From the NCBI GenBank assembly GCA_963741135.1, contig CAVUHC010000003.1, forward strand, positions 248,001 through 312,000: DNA of 64,000 bases, in the 5' to 3' direction. Position numbers and translations under genes: made by a program. Shown in pieces: positions 8,473 to 15,768 of this stretch; position 1 is the stretch's first letter; the number at the start of each line of letters is the position of its first letter. This DNA comes from Gp6-AA40 sp963741135. Lineage in GTDB: Bacteria; Acidobacteriota; Vicinamibacteria; Vicinamibacterales; UBA2999. The notes below the pieces were generated by a model. It was not told where the DNA came from and searched no databases. It was given only the letters and a program-made list of their open reading frames with translations.

Positions 8473-8826
8473 GTGATCAAACGACATCCGGAACCATTGC
8501 TGTGGATGCTCTTCAGCGCCGGCGGCGTCATGTCCGGGATGCTGATGCCGGCGCTCCTGTTCCTGTTCGGTATCGCGTTCCCGCTGGGATGGCTGCGGGC
8601 GCCGACGCACGAGGGCATGGCTGCCGTCCTGGCCAATCCGATCGTGTCCCTGACGCTCTTCGCGCTTTGCGCGCTGTCGCTGTTCCACTGGGCGCATCGC
8701 TTTCGCCACACGCTCTACGACGGGCTGCAGATCAAGCATCTCGAGGAAGTGATCGCGACGATCTGCTACGGCGGCGCGATCGTCGGTTCGGCGGTTGCCG
8801 CCTATCTGCTCTGGCAGATTCAGTAA
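8473..8826 (+). CDS. frdD: Fumarate reductase membrane anchor subunit D
   Basis: A 117-residue protein with three membrane segments. The opening KRHPEPLLWMLFSAGG and the HWAHRFRHTLYDGLQ block are typical of FrdD. It starts at GTG directly after the frdC stop with no gap. It is the last gene of frdABCD; a 31-bp inverted repeat follows 20 bases after the stop and may end the transcript. Confidence 0.87.
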   Translation: MIKRHPEPLLWMLFSAGGVMSGMLMPALLFLFGIAFPLGWLRAPTHEGMAAVLANPIVSLTLFALCALSLFHWAHRFRHTLYDGLQIKHLEEVIATICYGGAIVGSAVAAYLLWQIQ

Positions 8827-8845
8827 GTGGTCAAGTCGCTTCGCA

Positions 8846-8923
8846 GGGGTCAGATTCGGGTGACGATCCGACTCACGTCACGGAGTCTCATTGTGAGTCG
8901 GATCATCACCCGAGTCTGACCCC
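8846..8923. repeat. GGGGTCAG long inverted-repeat element, copy 1
   Basis: Left arm 8846-8876 (begins GGGGTCAGATTCGGGTGACG) and right arm 8893-8923 (ends CCCGAGTCTGACCCC) are 31-base reverse complements with two mismatches, around a 16-base loop. The element lies between convergent frdD and the M1 peptidase gene and could terminate both. The same element occurs at 53225-53292, inside a coding region, so it is a dispersed repeat rather than only a terminator. Confidence 0.85.
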
Positions 8924-8939
8924 ACAACCAGGCAGTTCG

Positions 8940-10579
8940 CTACTGCCTGTCGACGTAAACGTAGTAGAGGTCTGTCGCGACCTCGAAATCGTTCTTCCGG
9001 ATCGTCAGGGGCAAGGTCATCCACTCCGTTGTCGGCTGAACGAGCTGCCACGCGCCGGGCGTTCCGACGCGCACCGGCATCGCGAAGTTCTTCTCGCCGG
9101 CCTTCCATCGATAGGCGACCGTCTTCGCCGGCTCGTCGAACTTCAGTTCGAGCGTCGGCACCGCAGCGTGGCGGAGATACTCGTTGAAGATGGGCGTCAG
9201 GTTCCTTCCCGTCTGCTGGTTGAAGAACTGCACGACATCCTCGGTCAGGATCGTCCGGTACTTGAAGCGCTGATAGAAGTCGTGAAGCAGCGTCCGCCAC
9301 CGGCGGTCGTCGTCCACGACACTGCGCAGCGTGTGAATGAAGAGCGCGCCCTTGAAGTACATGTCCTGCGTCGGCTCGCGGTGGATGCCGCGCGGCGTGA
9401 TGATCGGCTGGATGTTTCGCACCTTCGCCTTGAGGGCGTTGGTGTACGTCATGTAGTCGTCGTGTCCGTACATGGATTCGACGAAGAGGCACTCCAGATA
9501 GGTGGCCCATCCTTCGTGAATCCACATGTCCGACACGTCGGCGGCGGTCACGCTGTTGCCGAACCACTCGTGCGCGCTTTCGTGGATGATGATGAAATCG
9601 AACCGTGGGCTGATGCCGACACCGGTCCAGTCAGGGGAGATGAAGTAGCCGTTTTCGAAGCGATTGCCGTAGGCCACCGCGCTTTGATGCTCCATCCCCG
9701 CGTACGGCACCTGGATCAGCTTGTAGCCGTCCTTCTCGAACGGGTATTCACCGAAGTACTGTTCGAACACCTGGAGCATCGGCTTTGCCTGCGCGAACTG
9801 ACGCTTCGCCTTGTCGAGATCTTCTGGAAGCGCGTAGAAATCGAGCGACAGGTCGCCGAGCCGATCGGCGAAGTGCTCGTAGGCGCCGATGTTCAGCGCC
9901 ACGTCGTAGTTGTTGATCGGGTAGTGGACCTGCCAGTCCCACCGGGTGTAGCCGTCGCCTAGGTCGGTCTTGCCACGGAATGCGCCGTTTGAGACGTCGA
10001 TGAGGCCAGTTGGGGACCGCGACACTGATCTCCATGTTCTCGACTTCGTCGCGCCACTGGTCCTTGTTCGGCCACCAGTAGCTCGCGCCGACATCCTCGC
10101 AGGCTGTGTTGATCCAGTCGCGGCCGGCCGGATCCTTCTTGAACGAGATGCCACCAAACCGCGCGGTCGGCTCCGGGCTTCCCGAGTAGTGGAAGTCGAT
10201 CGCATAGACGCGGCCCGACCTCAGCGTCTGCGGAAAATCGATGAACACGGAGTTGAGCTCGCGCTGGTACTTCAGTGGCGTCGAGCCAAGCAGGATTTGG
10301 TCGACGTTGAGATACGCGTAGAGGTCGATTTGAATGCGCGTGTCGTCCTTCAGCATGCGGAACCGGATCGTGTTCGTTCCGCTCAGAAACTGTTTGACGG
10401 GATCGACGCGGATATCCAGGCGATAGGACAGGAGGTCGTTGTTCGCGCGGTAGCGGGCCGTACTCGCCGCGGAGAATATCGGCGCGACTCGGCGCCGCGG
10501 GCTCCTGGGGTGCCTGCGCGGGAAGAGCAGCCGTCAGCGCGATGACGAACGCCGCGACCGCGAACACTCTACTGGTCAC
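8940..10579 (-). CDS. M1-family metallopeptidase (aminopeptidase N-like), frameshifted
   Basis: A secreted zinc peptidase of about 545 residues after repair. The GTG start at 10579 opens a signal peptide (TSRVFAVAAFVIALTAAL). Two single-base insertions break the frame, near 10450 (expected GEYG-RYRANNDLLSYRLD) and near 10012 (expected VAVPN-GLIDVSNG). The catalytic site HESAHEW followed by WIHEGW supplies the HExxH...E zinc ligands. The usual GAMEN motif is replaced by GMEHQSAVAYG. The protein ends shortly after the catalytic domain, so it lacks the long helical C-terminal domain of PepN. It lies 14 bp downstream of lipA. Confidence 0.8.
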
Positions 10580-10648
10580 TTACTTCAAACTTTTCACTTC
10601 AAACTTTTCACTGACTTCGAACTTCCCACTTTGAACGTCGAACGTTCG
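10576..10648. repeat. Word array (ACTTCAAACTT family) overlapping lipA end and M1 start
   Basis: Words ACTTCAAACTTTTC, ACTTCGAACTTCC and TTTGAACGTCGAACG follow each other. The array covers the last codons of lipA, which therefore encode a low-complexity FKVGSSKSVKSLK tail, and reaches the GTG of the peptidase gene. It belongs to the same family as 5030-5107. Confidence 0.7.
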
Positions 10649-11532
10649 TACGCGTCGGCCTGCTCATGTGCGTGATACGAGCTGCGCACGAGCGGGCCGG
10701 ATTCGACGTGGACGAACCCTCGCTCGAGCGCAAGGCGTTTCAGCTCGGCAAACTCGTCGGGATGGTAGTAGCGGGTCATCGGCGCGTGATCGAGAGAGGG
10801 GCGAAGGTATTGCCCGATCGTGAGGATCGACACGCCGACGCGGCGCAGGTCGTCGAACACCGTGACGACCTCGTCGATTTCTTCGCCGAGGCCGACCATG
10901 ATGCCGGTCTTGGTCGCGATGGCCGGACGATAACGTCGGGCGCGATCGAGCAGCTCCAGCGACCGCAGGTACTTTCCACCCGAGCGCGCCATCCTGTAGA
11001 GACGCGGCACGGTCTCGATGTTGTGATTGAGGACGTGCGGCTCAGCCTCGAGCACGGTCCTGAGCGACGACTCGAGACCCTGGAAGTCGGGAATCAGCAC
11101 CTCGATCCGGCAGTCGGGGACCCGCTCGCGGGCGAGGCGAATCGTCTCGGCGAAGACGAATGCGCCGCCATCCGCCAGGTCGTCGCGATCGACCGACGTG
11201 ATCACCACATGCCGCAGTGCCATGCGATGGATTGCGTCCGCAACGCGCGCCGGCTCGGCAAGGTCCAGCTCGTTCGGCCGGCCGTGCGCGACGGCGCAGT
11301 ACGCGCATGCACGCGTGCAGACATCGCCAAGAATCATGAACGTCGCCGTCCCGTGGTGCCAGCACTCGCCGATGTTCGGGCAGCGCGCCTCCTCGCAGAC
11401 CGTGTGGAGCTTGAGCTCCTTCATCACGCCCTTGAGGCGCAGATAGTTCTCCGACCCCGGAGCACGGACCTTCAGCCACTCCGGCTTCGGCTGGCGCGGA
11501 CGAATGAACTCGACAGGACTCTCGGTCGGCAC
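10594..11532 (-). CDS. lipA: Lipoyl synthase
   Basis: A 312-residue radical SAM enzyme that inserts two sulfurs into octanoyl-carrier proteins to make lipoate. The auxiliary-cluster motif is C46-x4-C51-x5-C57 (CEEARCPNIGEC) and the SAM cluster motif is C72-x3-C76-x2-C79 (CTRACAYC). Conserved LipA stretches such as VITSVDRDDL, HNIETVPRLY and GLGEE follow. The GTG start at 11532 fits the normal LipA length; the frame stays open upstream but encodes unrelated sequence. The last 14 residues are encoded by an intergenic word array and look like a read-through tail. Confidence 0.95.
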   Translation of the reverse strand: MPTESPVEFIRPRQPKPEWLKVRAPGSENYLRLKGVMKELKLHTVCEEARCPNIGECWHHGTATFMILGDVCTRACAYCAVAHGRPNELDLAEPARVADAIHRMALRHVVITSVDRDDLADGGAFVFAETIRLARERVPDCRIEVLIPDFQGLESSLRTVLEAEPHVLNHNIETVPRLYRMARSGGKYLRSLELLDRARRYRPAIATKTGIMVGLGEEIDEVVTVFDDLRRVGVSILTIGQYLRPSLDHAPMTRYYHPDEFAELKRLALERGFVHVESGPLVRSSYHAHEQADAYERSTFKVGSSKSVKSLK

Positions 11533-11828
11533 TACACATAGTTTAATTGACGAATTCAGCAAACGACGAATGTGCAAGCGCAACCGGGCTCGGTCGGAGC
11601 GATTCACTTGGCCGCCGAAGCCGTACCGCAGCGAAGGGACCGAGCGCGGACCGATTTCCCGGCATGAGCGCACGCAGTCGCCAGGCGTTGCGCCTCTTGC
11701 TGCACGATTGGCGTCGGCCGTCCATGGCAATGGGTGCGGGGCGCGCCGCCGACGCGGCGTACTCTGCATCCATCCAGGGCCGTATGCGTACGGAATATGA
11801 TCGCGTCGAATCGAAGGTCGTGAATCGT
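11533..11828. promoter_or_regulatory. Divergent intergenic region between lipA and the UlaG-like hydrolase
   Basis: This 296-bp gap separates divergent genes and must hold both promoters. The AT-richer stretch at 11537-11575 next to the lipA start is the likeliest promoter area for lipA. No repeat, hairpin or convincing small reading frame was seen. Confidence 0.4.
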
Positions 11829-12531
11829 ATGCAGAAACTCTCCATCACGTGGTTGGGTCATTCGACGTTCATCGTCCGGACCCCTGGAGGGAAGCGCGTC
11901 CTGTTTGATCCGTGGATGTCGTCCAACCCGTCATGCCCCGAATCGATGAAGAAGCCGCCCAAGGTGGACCTGATCCTCGTGTCGCACGGCCATTTCGATC
12001 ACATCGAGGACCTGGTGGCGTGCGCGCGGGAGAGTGGGGCGCCGGTCGTCGGCATCTTCGAGCTGTGCGACTGGCTCGGGCGCAAGGGGATCGCAAACAC
12101 GTCGCCGATGAACAAAGGGGGTTCGCAGCAGATTGCGGGCCTGCGCGTGAGCATGACCAACGCCCATCACAGCAGCGGGTACTTCGACAACGGACAGATG
12201 GTGTACATGGGCGAGCCGGCGGGGTACGTCGTCCGGCTCGAGGACGGCATGTCGATCTACTACTCGGGCGACACCTGCCTTTTCGGCGACATGAAGCTGA
12301 TTGGCGAGATGTACAAACCCTCGATCGCCTTCCTGCCAATCGGCGATCGTTTCACGATGGATCCCATGCAGGCCGCGAAGGCGTGCGAGTTTCTCGGTGT
12401 GACGCAGGTCGTGCCGATGCACTGGGGCACGTTTCCACTGCTTGACTGGCACGCCCGCGGATCTGAAGACGCTCGTCGAACCGCGGGGCGTGCAGGTGCT
12501 GGAGCTGAAGCCGGGCGAGACTACTGAATGA
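11829..12531 (+). CDS. UPF0173/UlaG-like metal-dependent hydrolase, one frameshift
   Basis: A metallo-beta-lactamase-fold protein of about 233 residues after repair. It starts MQKLSITWLGHSTFIV and has the metal motif SHGHFDH, HHSSGYF and a YYSGDTCLFGDM block, as in the UPF0173 family. A single-base insertion near 12443 breaks the frame. Without that base the protein continues LLTGTPADLKTLVEPRGVQV to a stop at 12529-12531; as read it stops at 12525-12527. The substrate is unknown in this family. It ends tail to tail with the cupredoxin gene. Confidence 0.8.
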
Positions 12532-13003
12532 TGATCGAGCCCTGCAGGCTTTGGTTGTCGGGTAGATTGTGGTCGTGAAAGCCGCACGTCCGGCGCGTGT
12601 TCAAGTTGCCTGTCAGCTTCGTCTGGCCTGGCGTCATGAAGCCGGCCTGGTTGATCTCGGGGCAGTCAGTGTGCTCCGGGTGAGGGTCGGAATTCATATC
12701 GTGCACCCGGGTGTCGCTGTTGACGAACGTCACCCGCGTACCGGCTGGCACCGTAATCGTCTTAGGTGACACTCCGGCCGATGTAATGGTGACCGTGGTC
12801 CCTCCGCCCGGCGTGGGCGTTGGGGTCGGAGTTGGCGTCGGCGTAGGTGTCGGCGTCGGCGTCGGCGTTGGCGTTGGCGTGGGAGCCGGTGTTGGCGCCG
12901 GCGATGGACTCGGCGACGTGCCTCCCCCTCCGCCGCATCCCGCGACCGTCAGCACACACGCTGCGGCAACCGCTACCGCAATCCTGATTACGAACTGTCT
13001 CAT
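12521..13003 (-). CDS. Cupredoxin-like lipoprotein with Pro-Thr repeat linker
   Basis: A 160-residue lipoprotein. The start at 13003 (MRQFVIRIAV) has AAGGAG upstream. The signal peptide ends in LTVAGC (C23). A linker of about 40 residues made of Pro-Thr pairs follows, encoded by a CGACGC-type microsatellite at about 12808-12895, then a blue-copper-like domain. Candidate copper ligands are the His in RVHDMNS and the Cys and His in TCGFHDHN. It is the last gene of the quinol oxidoreductase operon, so it is a plausible periplasmic electron acceptor. Its 3' end overlaps the convergent hydrolase gene by about 11 bp. Confidence 0.75.
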   Translation of the reverse strand: MRQFVIRIAVAVAAACVLTVAGCGGGGGTSPSPSPAPTPAPTPTPTPTPTPTPTPTPTPTPTPTPGGGTTVTITSAGVSPKTITVPAGTRVTFVNSDTRVHDMNSDPHPEHTDCPEINQAGFMTPGQTKLTGNLNTRRTCGFHDHNLPDNQSLQGSIIIQ

Positions 13004-13026
13004 CGCCAGAATCTCCTTGTGATGTT

Positions 13027-13527
13027 TCAAATTGTCTTTACCTCCGCGTCGCGTACGGCGCCGAGCGCCGTTTCCAGTTCGTGCACGGCGCTGACAGGCG
13101 GGTTCTCGACCCCAACCAGGATCTTGCCGTCGGACACCTCGGGGTCATACAACCGCGAGCGACGACCAAGGTCGGCGCTGATGACCAATGTCACTACCGT
13201 GGCCAGGATGGCTCCGAGCATCGTCAACTCGAAGATGATGATGAGATTGGGCCACCAGGCAAAGATCGGGAGCCCGCCGACATTGATCGGCCACGACGTC
13301 TCGCTCAGCCACGCGAGTCCGAATGCCGTAGCCATCCCCATCAGGCCTCCCCCGCAAGCGATCCACCACATCCAGGTAGCCTTGTCCCGCTGTCCGAAGT
13401 CGTGATTCTCCATGGGCTGGGGCGAGAGCACGGTGATCTCGCGGTCGGCGACGCCTGCGGCCCGCAATCGGTTGACCGCCTGCTGGGCCGCCTGCCCATC
13501 CGGGTACAGCCCGTAGATGGCTTTCAC
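13027..13527 (-). CDS. actD: ActD-like DUF3341 membrane subunit
   Basis: A 166-residue protein with an N-terminal KAIYGLYPDGQAAQQAV fold and two membrane segments at about residues 52-72 and 92-118, the DUF3341 layout of ActD in alternative complex III. The GTG start overlaps the preceding NrfD-type gene stop by four bases (GTGA), so the two are translationally coupled. The internal WPINVGG and FAWWPNLIIIFELTML segments are typical for the family. Confidence 0.85.
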   Translation of the reverse strand: MKAIYGLYPDGQAAQQAVNRLRAAGVADREITVLSPQPMENHDFGQRDKATWMWWIACGGGLMGMATAFGLAWLSETSWPINVGGLPIFAWWPNLIIIFELTMLGAILATVVTLVISADLGRRSRLYDPEVSDGKILVGVENPPVSAVHELETALGAVRDAEVKTI

Positions 13528-14936
13528 AGGTGCAACTCCCCGAGCGGATGCTCCTCTGTGGCTGGAGGAATGAGTGCCGAAGGCACGTGTTCCCCGGCCT
13601 TCAACTCCCAGATCGAGATGATCGGCACGACCTTCGCGAAGAGCACGTACAGCAACACCATCGCGGCGAAGGTTGCGCCGGCGATGATGATCTCGACGGG
13701 TTGCGGACGATAGATCCCGAAGCTGTAGGGCAGGTACTTGTGTCCGAGCGATGGGACGATGATCAGAAAGCGTTCGAGCCACATACCGATGACGACGGCG
13801 AAGGAGGCGATGACGCATCCGGTGATTGTCCGGAAGCGCCTGACACCCATCAGCACGAGCGGCAGCACGAAATTACAAACCACCATCGTCCAATAGAGTG
13901 GCGCGAACGACTCGCGCTGTGTTCGCCAGAACACCGCCATCTCAGAGGGTTTGTTGCCGTAATACGTCACCAGGCGCTCGTTGAAGACGAAGTAACCCCA
14001 CAACAGCGCCATCAGGAGAAGAAGCTTGCCGAGATTCTCGAAGTGGACCGGGTGCAGGTAGGCCTCCAGATGGAGGAATCGGCGCAACACGGCCATCGCG
14101 ATCAGGAGGGCTGCGATGCCGCTGAAAATCGCCCCAGCCACGAAATACGGGCCGAAGATCGTCGTCTGCCACATGGGAACCGGCGCCATGGAGAAGTCGA
14201 ACGAGACAATCGTGTGCACCGACACGGCTACGGGGATGATGGCGATTGCCATGATCTGCATCGCCGTCTCGAGCCGATGCCACTGCTTGGGCGTGCCGCG
14301 CCATCCGAGCGCGAGCATCCGATAAATTCTCTGCCTGAAGCCGGTGGACTTATCGCGCACGACGGCGAAGTCCGGAATCATCGGCAGGAAGAGGAAGAGC
14401 ACGCTGCCCGTGAGATACGTGTTGATCGCGAAGAAGTCCCATACCAGCGGCGACCGGAAATTCGGCCAGATCATTCGCTCGCTGGGGTACGGAAACAACC
14501 AGAAAGCGAGCCAGGGACGTCCGAGGTGGATGATCGGAAACATCGCCCCGATCATCAATGCGAACACGGTGATCACTTCGGCACACCGGGTCACGGGTCG
14601 ACGCCAGCCGGCGTTCACCAGCCGGAGAATCGCCGAGATGAGCGTCCCCGCGTGACTGATCCCGATCCAGAAGACGAAGCTCGTGACGTAGAACCCCCAG
14701 TACACCGGCCACCTGATCCCCGTCACGCCGAAACCTCGGTACGCCTGCGACATCCAGGCGACGAGGGCGGTCAAGACGATGCCTCCGAAGACCGCAACGA
14801 GCAGATAAAACCGCCATGACGTCTGCATCAGCGGGCGCAGCAGGTCGCTGTTGATCCGCTGATTGCTCCCGACCCGGGATTCGGGATTCGGGACTCGGGA
14901 TTCGCGGTTTACGGCTTGCGTTCCTGGTTCGCTCAT
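13524..14936 (-). CDS. actC: NrfD/PsrC-type quinol-binding membrane subunit (ActC-like)
   Basis: A 470-residue membrane protein with about ten transmembrane segments. It carries out quinol oxidation at the membrane in ActC/NrfD/QrcD complexes. Family similarity begins at DLLRPLMQTSWRFYLL (about residue 32) and covers IHLGRPW, FLHLEAYLHP and LERFLIIVPSLGH. The first 31 residues (from MSEPGTQAV) are partly encoded by the GGGATTCGGGA word array, which gives an odd RESRVPNPESR segment. The Fe-S subunit gene lies 35 bp upstream. Confidence 0.88.
   Translation of the reverse strand: MSEPGTQAVNRESRVPNPESRVGSNQRINSDLLRPLMQTSWRFYLLVAVFGGIVLTALVAWMSQAYRGFGVTGIRWPVYWGFYVTSFVFWIGISHAGTLISAILRLVNAGWRRPVTRCAEVITVFALMIGAMFPIIHLGRPWLAFWLFPYPSERMIWPNFRSPLVWDFFAINTYLTGSVLFLFLPMIPDFAVVRDKSTGFRQRIYRMLALGWRGTPKQWHRLETAMQIMAIAIIPVAVSVHTIVSFDFSMAPVPMWQTTIFGPYFVAGAIFSGIAALLIAMAVLRRFLHLEAYLHPVHFENLGKLLLLMALLWGYFVFNERLVTYYGNKPSEMAVFWRTQRESFAPLYWTMVVCNFVLPLVLMGVRRFRTITGCVIASFAVVIGMWLERFLIIVPSLGHKYLPYSFGIYRPQPVEIIIAGATFAAMVLLYVLFAKVVPIISIWELKAGEHVPSALIPPATEEHPLGELHL
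14868..14913. repeat. Word array (GGGATTCGGGA) inside the 5' end of actC
   Basis: Four consecutive units of about 9 bases (GGGATTCGG, GGGATTCGG, GGACTCGGG, ATTCGCGG) lie between the actC start codon and the first conserved residues. They are translated on the minus strand as a charged RESRVPNPESR segment. The array is in frame and does not break the gene. Confidence 0.75.
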
Positions 14937-14971
14937 AGTTCGGACTGCCTGGCAGACCCTCGAGGCCCGCC

Positions 14972-15655
14972 CTACGACTGTCGGGCCATGTACGTCACGC
15001 TCGGACGGGTACCCAGATCCTCGAGGAGCTTGCTGCCGCGCGACGACCTCGACAGCCGCGACACCGAACTTTCGGCATCGTCGAGATCGCCGAACACCAT
15101 CGCCTGTGCGGGGCATGCCTGGGCGCAGGCAGGTTGAATCTCTCCGTCTTTGACGGGGCGATCCTCGGCCTTTGCCTGGATCGTCGTGGCTTTGATGCGC
15201 TGGACGCAGAACGTGCACTTCTCCATGACGCCGACCTCGCGCAGCGAGACGTCGGGATTGAGCTGCAGGTGCAGCGGCTTGTCCCAGGATGGGTTGAAGA
15301 AGTCGAAGAACCGTACGTTGTAGGGACACGCATTCGCGCAGTAGCGCGTGCCGATGCAGCGGTTGTACACCTGCGCGTTGAGACCGTCGTCGGTGTGATG
15401 GCTCGCGTACGTGGGACAGACAGGCTCGCACGGCGCGTTGTCGCACTGCTGGCACATCACCGGCCGGAACGTGAGGCGTACATCCGGAAAGTCTCCTTCC
15501 CAGTAGCGCTCGACACGGATCCAGTGTTTCGCGCGTCCGCGCGCCGCCTGTTCGGCGCCAACGGTCGAAATGTTGTTTTCGGCATGACAGGCCGTCACGC
15601 ACGCGCCGCACCCCGTGCAGCGATCGAGGTCAACCGCCATTCCCCATCGAGCCAT
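14972..15655 (-). CDS. Four-cluster iron-sulfur subunit (ActB2/QrcC-like)
   Basis: A 227-residue cytoplasmic-type ferredoxin subunit with four cysteine groups: CTGCGACVTACH, CQQCDNAPCEPVCP, CIGTRYCANACPYN and CTFC with CAQACPAQA. These bind four cubane clusters that carry electrons between the molybdopterin-type subunit and the membrane. In ActB of alternative complex III this domain is fused to the molybdopterin-type domain; here it is a separate gene, as in QrcC and PsrB. The last 40 residues are a poorly conserved Ser/Arg-rich tail. Confidence 0.88.
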   Translation of the reverse strand: MARWGMAVDLDRCTGCGACVTACHAENNISTVGAEQAARGRAKHWIRVERYWEGDFPDVRLTFRPVMCQQCDNAPCEPVCPTYASHHTDDGLNAQVYNRCIGTRYCANACPYNVRFFDFFNPSWDKPLHLQLNPDVSLREVGVMEKCTFCVQRIKATTIQAKAEDRPVKDGEIQPACAQACPAQAMVFGDLDDAESSVSRLSRSSRGSKLLEDLGTRPSVTYMARQS

Positions 15656-15691
15656 TCATCAGTCCCTTCCGAAACGCCTTCCGCTTCTACG

Positions 15692-15757
15692 GGCCACGGA
15701 GGCGCGGAGTCACGGAGAAAAAGACATTCGGCCTCCGTGTCTCCGTGGCTCCGTGGC
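15692..15757. repeat. CACGGAG palindromic element, copy 1
   Basis: Left arm 15692-15717 (GGCCACGGAGG onward, three CACGGAG-like words) pairs with right arm 15733-15757 (CTCCGTGTCTCCGTGGCT onward) with three mismatches. It sits between two genes of the same operon. A near-identical element lies at 40805-40873 between divergent genes, which argues against a simple terminator role. Confidence 0.85.
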
Positions 15758-15768
15758 TTGTTTCAGCG

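Noticed and set aside
12808..12895. CRISPR-like or other spaced repeat array
   Set aside because: The GGCGTCGGCGT tract is a coding microsatellite for the Pro-Thr linker of the cupredoxin lipoprotein, without spacers.
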